Assembly: GCA_023091665.1 (NCBI GenBank)
Contig: JALJCQ010000039.1
Coordinates: 244,716 to 308,715 of the forward strand
Reading direction: 5' to 3'
Length of the DNA: 64,000 bases
From: Pythium myriotylum
Taxonomy: Eukaryota; Oomycota; Peronosporomycetes; Pythiales; Pythiaceae
This document shows positions 52,501 through 64,000 of the stretch, one piece after another (the first letter of the stretch is position 1; each line of letters opens with the position of its first letter). Below the pieces are notes generated by a model. The model was not told where the DNA came from. It was given only the letters and a program-made list of their open reading frames with translations, and made no database searches. Made by a program: the position numbers and the translations under genes.

Positions 52501-55500
52501 ACGCAGTCGGACCCAGAGGGTCTGTGCAGCTGAGCATTCCCAGACGATGTGGTACACCGATCCGCCGCCAGCCCGTAGTTCCCAAACCTTGGATGGTACT
52601 CGCGGCAGTCCCAGGCTGAAGACCGCAGCGAGGAAGTCGGTTCGTGAGGTCGCGTCCATCGTCTGCCATAGCCCGAAGGCACTGAACAATTGACGCAGTC
52701 GGACCCAGAGGGTCTGTGCAGCTGAGCATTCCCAGACGATGTGGTACACCGATCCGCCGCCAGCCCGTAGTTCCCAAACCTTGGATGGTACTCGCGGCAG
52801 TCCCAGGCTGAAGACCGCAGCGAGGAAGTCGGTTCGTGAGGTCGCGTCCATCGTCTGCCATAGCCCGAAGGCACTGAACAATTGACGCAGTCGGACCCAG
52901 AGGGTCTGTGCAGCTGAGCATTCCCAGACGATGTGGTACACCGATCCGCCGCCAGCCCGTAGTTCCCAAACCTTGGATGGTACTCGCGGCAGTCCCAGGC
53001 TGAAGACCGCAGCGAGGAAGTCGGTTCGTGAGGTCGCGTCCATCGTCTGCCATAGCCCGAAGGCACTGAACAATTGACGCAGTCGGACCCAGAGGGTCTG
53101 TGCAGCTGAGCATTCCCAGACGATGTGGTACACCGATCCGCCGCCAGCCCGTAGTTCCCAAACCTTGGATGGTACTCGCGGCAGTCCCAGGCTGAAGACC
53201 GCAGCGAGGAAGTCGGTTCGTGAGGTCGCGTCCATCGTCTGCCATAGCCCGAAGGCACTGAACAATTGACGCAGTCGGACCCAGAGGGTCTGTGCAGCTG
53301 AGCATTCCCAGACGATGTGGTACACCGATCCGCCGCCAGCCCGTAGTTCCCAAACCTTGGATGGTACTCGCGGCAGTCCCAGGCTGAAGACCGCAGCGAG
53401 GAAGTCGGTTCGTGAGGTCGCGTCCATCGTCTGCCATAGCCCGAAGGCACTGAACAATTGACGCAGTCGGACCCAGAGGGTCTGTGCAGCTGAGCATTCC
53501 CAGACGATGTGGTACACCGATCCGCCGCCAGCCCGTAGTTCCCAAACCTTGGATGGTACTCGCGGCAGTCCCAGGCTGAAGACCGCAGCGAGGAAGTCGG
53601 TTCGTGAGGTCGCGTCCATCGTCTGCCATAGCCCGAAGGCACTGAACAATTGACGCAGTCGGACCCAGAGGGTCTGTGCAGCTGAGCATTCCCAGACGAT
53701 GTGGTACACCGATCCGCCGCCAGCCCGTAGTTCCCAAACCTTGGATGGTACTCGCGGCAGTCCCAGGCTGAAGACCGCAGCGAGGAAGTCGGTTCGTGAG
53801 GTCGCGTCCATCGTCTGCCATAGCCCGAAGGCACTGAACAATTGACGCAGTCGGACCCAGAGGGTCTGTGCAGCTGAGCATTCCCAGACGATGTGGTACA
53901 CCGATCCGCCGCCAGCCCGTAGTTCCCAAACCTTGGATGGTACTCGCGGCAGTCCCAGGCTGAAGACCGCAGCGAGGAAGTCGGTTCGTGAGGTCGCGTC
54001 CATCGTCTGCCATAGCCCGAAGGCACTGAACAATTGACGCAGTCGGACCCAGAGGGTCTGTGCAGCTGAGCATTCCCAGACGATGTGGTACACCGATCCG
54101 CCGCCAGCCCGTAGTTCCCAAACCTTGGATGGTACTCGCGGCAGTCCCAGGCTGAAGACCGCAGCGAGGAAGTCGGTTCGTGAGGTCGCGTCCATCGTCT
54201 GCCATAGCCCGAAGGCACTGAACAATTGACGCAGTCGGACCCAGAGGGTCTGTGCAGCTGAGCATTCCCAGACGATGTGGTACACCGATCCGCCGCCAGC
54301 CCGTAGTTCCCAAACCTTGGATGGTACTCGCGGCAGTCCCAGGCTGAAGACCGCAGCGAGGAAGTCGGTTCGTGAGGTCGCGTCCATCGTCTGCCATAGC
54401 CCGAAGGCACTGAACAATTGACGCAGTCGGACCCAGAGGGTCTGTGCAGCTGAGCATTCCCAGACGATGTGGTACACCGATCCGCCGCCAGCCCGTAGTT
54501 CCCAAACCTTGGATGGTACTCGCGGCAGTCCCAGGCTGAAGACCGCAGCGAGGAAGTCGGTTCGTGAGGTCGCGTCCATCGTCTGCCATAGCCCGAAGGC
54601 ACTGAACAATTGACGCAGTCGGACCCAGAGGGTCTGTGCAGCTGAGCATTCCCAGACGATGTGGTACACCGATCCGCCGCCAGCCCGTAGTTCCCAAACC
54701 TTGGATGGTACTCGCGGCAGTCCCAGGCTGAAGACCGCAGCGAGGAAGTCGGTTCGTGAGGTCGCGTCCATCGTCTGCCATAGCCCGAAGGCACTGAACA
54801 ATTGACGCAGTCGGACCCAGAGGGTCTGTGCAGCTGAGCATTCCCAGACGATGTGGTACACCGATCCGCCGCCAGCCCGTAGTTCCCAAACCTTGGATGG
54901 TACTCGCGGCAGTCCCAGGCTGAAGACCGCAGCGAGGAAGTCGGTTCGTGAGGTCGCGTCCATCGTCTGCCATAGCCCGAAGGCACTGAACAATTGACGC
55001 AGTCGGACCCAGAGGGTCTGTGCAGCTGAGCATTCCCAGACGATGTGGTACACCGATCCGCCGCCAGCCCGTAGTTCCCAAACCTTGGATGGTACTCGCG
55101 GCAGTCCCAGGCTGAAGACCGCAGCGAGGAAGTCGGTTCGTGAGGTCGCGTCCATCGTCTGCCATAGCCCGAAGGCACTGAACAATTGACGCAGTCGGAC
55201 CCAGAGGGTCTGTGCAGCTGAGCATTCCCAGACGATGTGGTACACCGATCCGCCGCCAGCCCGTAGTTCCCAAACCTTGGATGGTACTCGCGGCAGTCCC
55301 AGGCTGAAGACCGCAGCGAGGAAGTCGGTTCGTGAGGTCGCGTCCATCGTCTGCCATAGCCCGAAGGCACTGAACAATTGACGCAGTCGGACCCAGAGGG
55401 TCTGTGCAGCTGAGCATTCCCAGACGATGTGGTACACCGATCCGCCGCCAGCCCGTAGTTCCCAAACCTTGGATGGTACTCGCGGCAGTCCCAGGCTGAA

Positions 55501-58500
55501 GACCGCAGCGAGGAAGTCGGTTCGTGAGGTCGCGTCCATCGTCTGCCATAGCCCGAAGGCACTGAACAATTGACGCAGTCGGACCCAGAGGGTCTGTGCA
55601 GCTGAGCATTCCCAGACGATGTGGTACACCGATCCGCCGCCAGCCCGTAGTTCCCAAACCTTGGATGGTACTCGCGGCAGTCCCAGGCTGAAGACCGCAG
55701 CGAGGAAGTCGGTTCGTGAGGTCGCGTCCATCGTCTGCCATAGCCCGAAGGCACTGAACAATTGACGCAGTCGGACCCAGAGGGTCTGTGCAGCTGAGCA
55801 TTCCCAGACGATGTGGTACACCGATCCGCCGCCAGCCCGTAGTTCCCAAACCTTGGATGGTACTCGCGGCAGTCCCAGGCTGAAGACCGCAGCGAGGAAG
55901 TCGGTTCGTGAGGTCGCGTCCATCGTCTGCCATAGCCCGAAGGCACTGAACAATTGACGCAGTCGGACCCAGAGGGTCTGTGCAGCTGAGCATTCCCAGA
56001 CGATGTGGTACACCGATCCGCCGCCAGCCCGTAGTTCCCAAACCTTGGATGGTACTCGCGGCAGTCCCAGGCTGAAGACCGCAGCGAGGAAGTCGGTTCG
56101 TGAGGTCGCGTCCATCGTCTGCCATAGCCCGAAGGCACTGAACAATTGACGCAGTCGGACCCAGAGGGTCTGTGCAGCTGAGCATTCCCAGACGATGTGG
56201 TACACCGATCCGCCGCCAGCCCGTAGTTCCCAAACCTTGGATGGTACTCGCGGCAGTCCCAGGCTGAAGACCGCAGCGAGGAAGTCGGTTCGTGAGGTCG
56301 CGTCCATCGTCTGCCATAGCCCGAAGGCACTGAACAATTGACGCAGTCGGACCCAGAGGGTCTGTGCAGCTGAGCATTCCCAGACGATGTGGTACACCGA
56401 TCCGCCGCCAGCCCGTAGTTCCCAAACCTTGGATGGTACTCGCGGCAGTCCCAGGCTGAAGACCGCAGCGAGGAAGTCGGTTCGTGAGGTCGCGTCCATC
56501 GTCTGCCATAGCCCGAAGGCACTGAACAATTGACGCAGTCGGACCCAGAGGGTCTGTGCAGCTGAGCATTCCCAGACGATGTGGTACACCGATCCGCCGC
56601 CAGCCCGTAGTTCCCAAACCTTGGATGGTACTCGCGGCAGTCCCAGGCTGAAGACCGCAGCGAGGAAGTCGGTTCGTGAGGTCGCGTCCATCGTCTGCCA
56701 TAGCCCGAAGGCACTGAACAATTGACGCAGTCGGACCCAGAGGGTCTGTGCAGCTGAGCATTCCCAGACGATGTGGTACACCGATCCGCCGCCAGCCCGT
56801 AGTTCCCAAACCTTGGATGGTACTCGCGGCAGTCCCAGGCTGAAGACCGCAGCGAGGAAGTCGGTTCGTGAGGTCGCGTCCATCGTCTGCCATAGCCCGA
56901 AGGCACTGAACAATTGACGCAGTCGGACCCAGAGGGTCTGTGCAGCTGAGCATTCCCAGACGATGTGGTACACCGATCCGCCGCCAGCCCGTAGTTCCCA
57001 AACCTTGGATGGTACTCGCGGCAGTCCCAGGCTGAAGACCGCAGCGAGGAAGTCGGTTCGTGAGGTCGCGTCCATCGTCTGCCATAGCCCGAAGGCACTG
57101 AACAATTGACGCAGTCGGACCCAGAGGGTCTGTGCAGCTGAGCATTCCCAGACGATGTGGTACACCGATCCGCCGCCAGCCCGTAGTTCCCAAACCTTGG
57201 ATGGTACTCGCGGCAGTCCCAGGCTGAAGACCGCAGCGAGGAAGTCGGTTCGTGAGGTCGCGTCCATCGTCTGCCATAGCCCGAAGGCACTGAACAATTG
57301 ACGCAGTCGGACCCAGAGGGTCTGTGCAGCTGAGCATTCCCAGACGATGTGGTACACCGATCCGCCGCCAGCCCGTAGTTCCCAAACCTTGGATGGTACT
57401 CGCGGCAGTCCCAGGCTGAAGACCGCAGCGAGGAAGTCGGTTCGTGAGGTCGCGTCCATCGTCTGCCATAGCCCGAAGGCACTGAACAATTGACGCAGTC
57501 GGACCCAGAGGGTCTGTGCAGCTGAGCATTCCCAGACGATGTGGTACACCGATCCGCCGCCAGCCCGTAGTTCCCAAACCTTGGATGGTACTCGCGGCAG
57601 TCCCAGGCTGAAGACCGCAGCGAGGAAGTCGGTTCGTGAGGTCGCGTCCATCGTCTGCCATAGCCCGAAGGCACTGAACAATTGACGCAGTCGGACCCAG
57701 AGGGTCTGTGCAGCTGAGCATTCCCAGACGATGTGGTACACCGATCCGCCGCCAGCCCGTAGTTCCCAAACCTTGGATGGTACTCGCGGCAGTCCCAGGC
57801 TGAAGACCGCAGCGAGGAAGTCGGTTCGTGAGGTCGCGTCCATCGTCTGCCATAGCCCGAAGGCACTGAACAATTGACGCAGTCGGACCCAGAGGGTCTG
57901 TGCAGCTGAGCATTCCCAGACGATGTGGTACACCGATCCGCCGCCAGCCCGTAGTTCCCAAACCTTGGATGGTACTCGCGGCAGTCCCAGGCTGAAGACC
58001 GCAGCGAGGAAGTCGGTTCGTGAGGTCGCGTCCATCGTCTGCCATAGCCCGAAGGCACTGAACAATTGACGCAGTCGGACCCAGAGGGTCTGTGCAGCTG
58101 AGCATTCCCAGACGATGTGGTACACCGATCCGCCGCCAGCCCGTAGTTCCCAAACCTTGGATGGTACTCGCGGCAGTCCCAGGCTGAAGACCGCAGCGAG
58201 GAAGTCGGTTCGTGAGGTCGCGTCCATCGTCTGCCATAGCCCGAAGGCACTGAACAATTGACGCAGTCGGACCCAGAGGGTCTGTGCAGCTGAGCATTCC
58301 CAGACGATGTGGTACACCGATCCGCCGCCAGCCCGTAGTTCCCAAACCTTGGATGGTACTCGCGGCAGTCCCAGGCTGAAGACCGCAGCGAGGAAGTCGG
58401 TTCGTGAGGTCGCGTCCATCGTCTGCCATAGCCCGAAGGCACTGAACAATTGACGCAGTCGGACCCAGAGGGTCTGTGCAGCTGAGCATTCCCAGACGAT

Positions 58501-61500
58501 GTGGTACACCGATCCGCCGCCAGCCCGTAGTTCCCAAACCTTGGATGGTACTCGCGGCAGTCCCAGGCTGAAGACCGCAGCGAGGAAGTCGGTTCGTGAG
58601 GTCGCGTCCATCGTCTGCCATAGCCCGAAGGCACTGAACAATTGACGCAGTCGGACCCAGAGGGTCTGTGCAGCTGAGCATTCCCAGACGATGTGGTACA
58701 CCGATCCGCCGCCAGCCCGTAGTTCCCAAACCTTGGATGGTACTCGCGGCAGTCCCAGGCTGAAGACCGCAGCGAGGAAGTCGGTTCGTGAGGTCGCGTC
58801 CATCGTCTGCCATAGCCCGAAGGCACTGAACAATTGACGCAGTCGGACCCAGAGGGTCTGTGCAGCTGAGCATTCCCAGACGATGTGGTACACCGATCCG
58901 CCGCCAGCCCGTAGTTCCCAAACCTTGGATGGTACTCGCGGCAGTCCCAGGCTGAAGACCGCAGCGAGGAAGTCGGTTCGTGAGGTCGCGTCCATCGTCT
59001 GCCATAGCCCGAAGGCACTGAACAATTGACGCAGTCGGACCCAGAGGGTCTGTGCAGCTGAGCATTCCCAGACGATGTGGTACACCGATCCGCCGCCAGC
59101 CCGTAGTTCCCAAACCTTGGATGGTACTCGCGGCAGTCCCAGGCTGAAGACCGCAGCGAGGAAGTCGGTTCGTGAGGTCGCGTCCATCGTCTGCCATAGC
59201 CCGAAGGCACTGAACAATTGACGCAGTCGGACCCAGAGGGTCTGTGCAGCTGAGCATTCCCAGACGATGTGGTACACCGATCCGCCGCCAGCCCGTAGTT
59301 CCCAAACCTTGGATGGTACTCGCGGCAGTCCCAGGCTGAAGACCGCAGCGAGGAAGTCGGTTCGTGAGGTCGCGTCCATCGTCTGCCATAGCCCGAAGGC
59401 ACTGAACAATTGACGCAGTCGGACCCAGAGGGTCTGTGCAGCTGAGCATTCCCAGACGATGTGGTACACCGATCCGCCGCCAGCCCGTAGTTCCCAAACC
59501 TTGGATGGTACTCGCGGCAGTCCCAGGCTGAAGACCGCAGCGAGGAAGTCGGTTCGTGAGGTCGCGTCCATCGTCTGCCATAGCCCGAAGGCACTGAACA
59601 ATTGACGCAGTCGGACCCAGAGGGTCTGTGCAGCTGAGCATTCCCAGACGATGTGGTACACCGATCCGCCGCCAGCCCGTAGTTCCCAAACCTTGGATGG
59701 TACTCGCGGCAGTCCCAGGCTGAAGACCGCAGCGAGGAAGTCGGTTCGTGAGGTCGCGTCCATCGTCTGCCATAGCCCGAAGGCACTGAACAATTGACGC
59801 AGTCGGACCCAGAGGGTCTGTGCAGCTGAGCATTCCCAGACGATGTGGTACACCGATCCGCCGCCAGCCCGTAGTTCCCAAACCTTGGATGGTACTCGCG
59901 GCAGTCCCAGGCTGAAGACCGCAGCGAGGAAGTCGGTTCGTGAGGTCGCGTCCATCGTCTGCCATAGCCCGAAGGCACTGAACAATTGACGCAGTCGGAC
60001 CCAGAGGGTCTGTGCAGCTGAGCATTCCCAGACGATGTGGTACACCGATCCGCCGCCAGCCCGTAGTTCCCAAACCTTGGATGGTACTCGCGGCAGTCCC
60101 AGGCTGAAGACCGCAGCGAGGAAGTCGGTTCGTGAGGTCGCGTCCATCGTCTGCCATAGCCCGAAGGCACTGAACAATTGACGCAGTCGGACCCAGAGGG
60201 TCTGTGCAGCTGAGCATTCCCAGACGATGTGGTACACCGATCCGCCGCCAGCCCGTAGTTCCCAAACCTTGGATGGTACTCGCGGCAGTCCCAGGCTGAA
60301 GACCGCAGCGAGGAAGTCGGTTCGTGAGGTCGCGTCCATCGTCTGCCATAGCCCGAAGGCACTGAACAATTGACGCAGTCGGACCCAGAGGGTCTGTGCA
60401 GCTGAGCATTCCCAGACGATGTGGTACACCGATCCGCCGCCAGCCCGTAGTTCCCAAACCTTGGATGGTACTCGCGGCAGTCCCAGGCTGAAGACCGCAG
60501 CGAGGAAGTCGGTTCGTGAGGTCGCGTCCATCGTCTGCCATAGCCCGAAGGCACTGAACAATTGACGCAGTCGGACCCAGAGGGTCTGTGCAGCTGAGCA
60601 TTCCCAGACGATGTGGTACACCGATCCGCCGCCAGCCCGTAGTTCCCAAACCTTGGATGGTACTCGCGGCAGTCCCAGGCTGAAGACCGCAGCGAGGAAG
60701 TCGGTTCGTGAGGTCGCGTCCATCGTCTGCCATAGCCCGAAGGCACTGAACAATTGACGCAGTCGGACCCAGAGGGTCTGTGCAGCTGAGCATTCCCAGA
60801 CGATGTGGTACACCGATCCGCCGCCAGCCCGTAGTTCCCAAACCTTGGATGGTACTCGCGGCAGTCCCAGGCTGAAGACCGCAGCGAGGAAGTCGGTTCG
60901 TGAGGTCGCGTCCATCGTCTGCCATAGCCCGAAGGCACTGAACAATTGACGCAGTCGGACCCAGAGGGTCTGTGCAGCTGAGCATTCCCAGACGATGTGG
61001 TACACCGATCCGCCGCCAGCCCGTAGTTCCCAAACCTTGGATGGTACTCGCGGCAGTCCCAGGCTGAAGACCGCAGCGAGGAAGTCGGTTCGTGAGGTCG
61101 CGTCCATCGTCTGCCATAGCCCGAAGGCACTGAACAATTGACGCAGTCGGACCCAGAGGGTCTGTGCAGCTGAGCATTCCCAGACGATGTGGTACACCGA
61201 TCCGCCGCCAGCCCGTAGTTCCCAAACCTTGGATGGTACTCGCGGCAGTCCCAGGCTGAAGACCGCAGCGAGGAAGTCGGTTCGTGAGGTCGCGTCCATC
61301 GTCTGCCATAGCCCGAAGGCACTGAACAATTGACGCAGTCGGACCCAGAGGGTCTGTGCAGCTGAGCATTCCCAGACGATGTGGTACACCGATCCGCCGC
61401 CAGCCCGTAGTTCCCAAACCTTGGATGGTACTCGCGGCAGTCCCAGGCTGAAGACCGCAGCGAGGAAGTCGGTTCGTGAGGTCGCGTCCATCGTCTGCCA

Positions 61501-64000
61501 TAGCCCGAAGGCACTGAACAATTGACGCAGTCGGACCCAGAGGGTCTGTGCAGCTGAGCATTCCCAGACGATGTGGTACACCGATCCGCCGCCAGCCCGT
61601 AGTTCCCAAACCTTGGATGGTACTCGCGGCAGTCCCAGGCTGAAGACCGCAGCGAGGAAGTCGGTTCGTGAGGTCGCGTCCATCGTCTGCCATAGCCCGA
61701 AGGCACTGAACAATTGACGCAGTCGGACCCAGAGGGTCTGTGCAGCTGAGCATTCCCAGACGATGTGGTACACCGATCCGCCGCCAGCCCGTAGTTCCCA
61801 AACCTTGGATGGTACTCGCGGCAGTCCCAGGCTGAAGACCGCAGCGAGGAAGTCGGTTCGTGAGGTCGCGTCCATCGTCTGCCATAGCCCGAAGGCACTG
61901 AACAATTGACGCAGTCGGACCCAGAGGGTCTGTGCAGCTGAGCATTCCCAGACGATGTGGTACACCGATCCGCCGCCAGCCCGTAGTTCCCAAACCTTGG
62001 ATGGTACTCGCGGCAGTCCCAGGCTGAAGACCGCAGCGAGGAAGTCGGTTCGTGAGGTCGCGTCCATCGTCTGCCATAGCCCGAAGGCACTGAACAATTG
62101 ACGCAGTCGGACCCAGAGGGTCTGTGCAGCTGAGCATTCCCAGACGATGTGGTACACCGATCCGCCGCCAGCCCGTAGTTCCCAAACCTTGGATGGTACT
62201 CGCGGCAGTCCCAGGCTGAAGACCGCAGCGAGGAAGTCGGTTCGTGAGGTCGCGTCCATCGTCTGCCATAGCCCGAAGGCACTGAACAATTGACGCAGTC
62301 GGACCCAGAGGGTCTGTGCAGCTGAGCATTCCAGACCGATGTGGTACACCGATCCGCCGCCAGCCCGTAGTTCCCAAACCTTGGATGGTACTCGCGGCAG
62401 TCCCAGGCTGAAGACCGCAGCGAGGAAGTCGGTTCGTGAGGTCGCGTCCATCGTCTGCCATAGCCCGAAGGCACTGAACAATTGACGCAGTCGGACCCAG
62501 AGGGTCTGTGCAGCTGAGCATTCCCAGACGATGTGGTACACCGATCCGCCGCCAGCCCGTAGTTCCCAAACCTTGGATTGGTACTCGCGGCAGTCCCAGG
62601 CTGAAGACCGCAGCGAGGAAGTCGGTTCGTGAGGTCGCGTCCATCGTCTGCCATAGCCCGAAGGCACTGAACAATTGACGCAGTCGGACCCAGAGGGTCT
62701 GTGCAGCTGAGCATTCCCAGACGATGTGGTACACCGATCCGCCGCCAGCCCGTAGTTCCCAAACCTTGGATGGTACTCGCGGCAGTCCCAGGCTGAAGAC
62801 CGCAGCGAGGAAGTCGGTTCGTGAGGTCGCGTCCATCGTCTGCCATAGCCCGAAGGCACTGAACAATTGACGCAGTCGGACCCAGAGGGTCTGTGCAGCT
62901 GAGCATTCCCAGACGATGTGGTACACCGATCCGCCGCCAGCCCGTAGTTCCCAAACCTTGGATGGTACTCGCGGCAGTCCCAGGCTGAAGACCGCAGCGA
63001 GGAAGTCGGTTCGTGAGGTCGCGTCCATCGTCTGCCATAGCCCGAAGGCACTGAACAATTGACGCAGTCGACCCAGAGGGTCTGTGCAGCTGAGCATTCC
63101 AGACGATGTGGTACACCGATCCGCCGCCAGCCCGTAGTTCCCAAACCTTGGATGGTACTCGCGGCAGTCCCAGGCTGAAGGACCGCAGCGAGGAAGTCGG
63201 TTCGTGAGGTCGCGTCCATCGTCTGCCATAGCCCGAAGGCACTGAACAATTGACGCAGTCGGACCCCAGAGGGTCTGTGCAGCTGAGCATTCCCAGACGA
63301 TGTGGTACACCGATCCGCCGCCAGCCCGTAGTTCCCAAACCTTGGATGGTACTCGCGGCAGTCCCAGGCTGAAGACCGCAGCGAGAAGTCGGTTCGTGAG
63401 GTCGCGTCCATCGTCTGCCATAGCCCGAAGCACTGAACAATTGACGCAGTCGGACCCAGAGGGTCTGTGCAGCTGAGCATTCCCAGACGATGTGGTACAC
63501 CGATCCGCCGCCAGCCCGTAGTTCCCAAACCTTGGATGGTACTCGCGGCAGTCCCAGGCTGAAGACGCAGCGAGGAAGTCGGTTCGTGAGGTCGCGTCCA
63601 TCGTCTGCCATAGCCCGAAGGCACTGAACAATTGACGCAGTCGGACCCAGAGGGTCTGTGCAGCTGAGCATTCCCAGACGATGTGGTACACCGATCCGCC
63701 GCCAGCCCGTAGTTCCCAAACCTTGGATGGTACTCGCGGCAGTCCCAGGCTGAAGACCGCAGCGAGGAAGTCGTTCGTGAGGTCGCGTCCATCGTCTGCC
63801 ATAGCCCGAAGGCACTGGGAACAATTGACGCAGTCGGACCCAGAGGGTCTGTGCAGCTGAGCATTCCCAGACGATGTGGTACACCGATCGCGCCAGCCCG
63901 TAGTTCCCAACCTTGGATGGTACTCGCGGCAGTCCAGGCTGAAGACCGCAGCGAGGAAGTCGGTTCGTGAGGTCGGCGTCCATCGTCTGCCATAGCCCGA
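49596..64000 (-). repeat. 192-bp satellite array, about 75 copies, running off the window edge
   Basis: ACTGAACAATTGACGCAG recurs at 49801, 49993, 50185 and so on, every 192 bases. Units are identical by eye until about 62.3 kb, then single-base indels accumulate. The unit is a multiple of three with no stop on the minus strand, so all three minus frames stay open for thousands of codons; these are not genes. One frame reads VWELRAGGGSVYHIVWECSA then AQTLWVRLRQLFSAFGL. This resembles the zf-RVT zinc-binding tail of non-LTR retrotransposon reverse transcriptases (pattern: VEHLLWECP-A--LW). The array probably amplified from such a fragment. Confidence 0.95.

Noticed and set aside
49253..63993. 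Three giant minus-strand open frames of about 4,800 codons
   Set aside because: They are the three frames of the same 192-bp satellite, whose length divides by three and which has no minus-strand stop. Frame swaps at the right end come from single-base indels.
49596..64000. CRISPR array
   Set aside because: Units are contiguous 192-bp copies with no variable spacers, in a eukaryotic genome.

Overview
The window looks like nuclear DNA of an oomycete (water mould). The evidence is intron-poor genes with 52-76 nt GT-AG introns and a compact layout. Several genes carry a sequence close to the oomycete core promoter (GCTCATTYYNCAWTTT) about 15-85 bases before the ATG. There is an expanded LicD/fukutin-like family, a flagellar DRC8 protein (zoospores), a secreted GH131-like protein, SHAQKYF-type MYB proteins, and copia-type elements whose primer site matches the initiator-tRNA anticodon arm. 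No rRNA, tRNA or CRISPR was found. The species cannot be named from the sequence.

Layout. 0-2.6 kb: an RNase H-domain fragment and a TKL-like kinase lacking its N-lobe. 2.6-17.1 kb: a duplicated, rearranged block. An unrecognised two-exon gene is present twice in inverted orientation (2880-4839 minus, 14698-16659 plus). Around it are a secreted GMC oxidoreductase, two intact LicD genes, a LicD pseudogene, a LicD tail fragment, a broken kinase 3' end, a MAP10-like C2 protein and a small Lys/Gln-rich protein. 17.3-21.9 kb: three tandem paralogous MYB genes on the minus strand. They share a three-exon structure and an identical 17-bp upstream motif; a 106-nt hairpin lies between the first two. 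22.2-30.4 kb: a third LicD gene, a small membrane protein, an amino-acid transporter, a TPR protein and CDC48. 32.1-40.0 kb: the GH131-like protein, then DRC8/EFCAB2 present twice as an inverted duplication around a flavin amine-oxidase-like gene.

40.0-49.3 kb is a nest of retrotransposons. A decayed copia element is interrupted by a complete copia element with two identical 418-bp LTRs and a TTCTC target duplication. It also carries the 5' part of another retroelement gag where its reverse transcriptase should be. 49.6-64.0 kb is about 75 tandem copies of a 192-bp satellite. Its minus-strand translation resembles the zinc-binding tail of a non-LTR retrotransposon reverse transcriptase. Because 192 is divisible by 3 and the unit has no minus-strand stop, it creates giant open frames that are not genes.

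How the genes relate. There is no operon logic (eukaryote). The linked groups are gene families: LicD transferases acting in the secretory pathway, MYB regulators, and two inverted duplications. In the first duplication the 3' half is far more alike than the 5' half, which suggests gene conversion. In the second, one arm stops exactly at a copia LTR.
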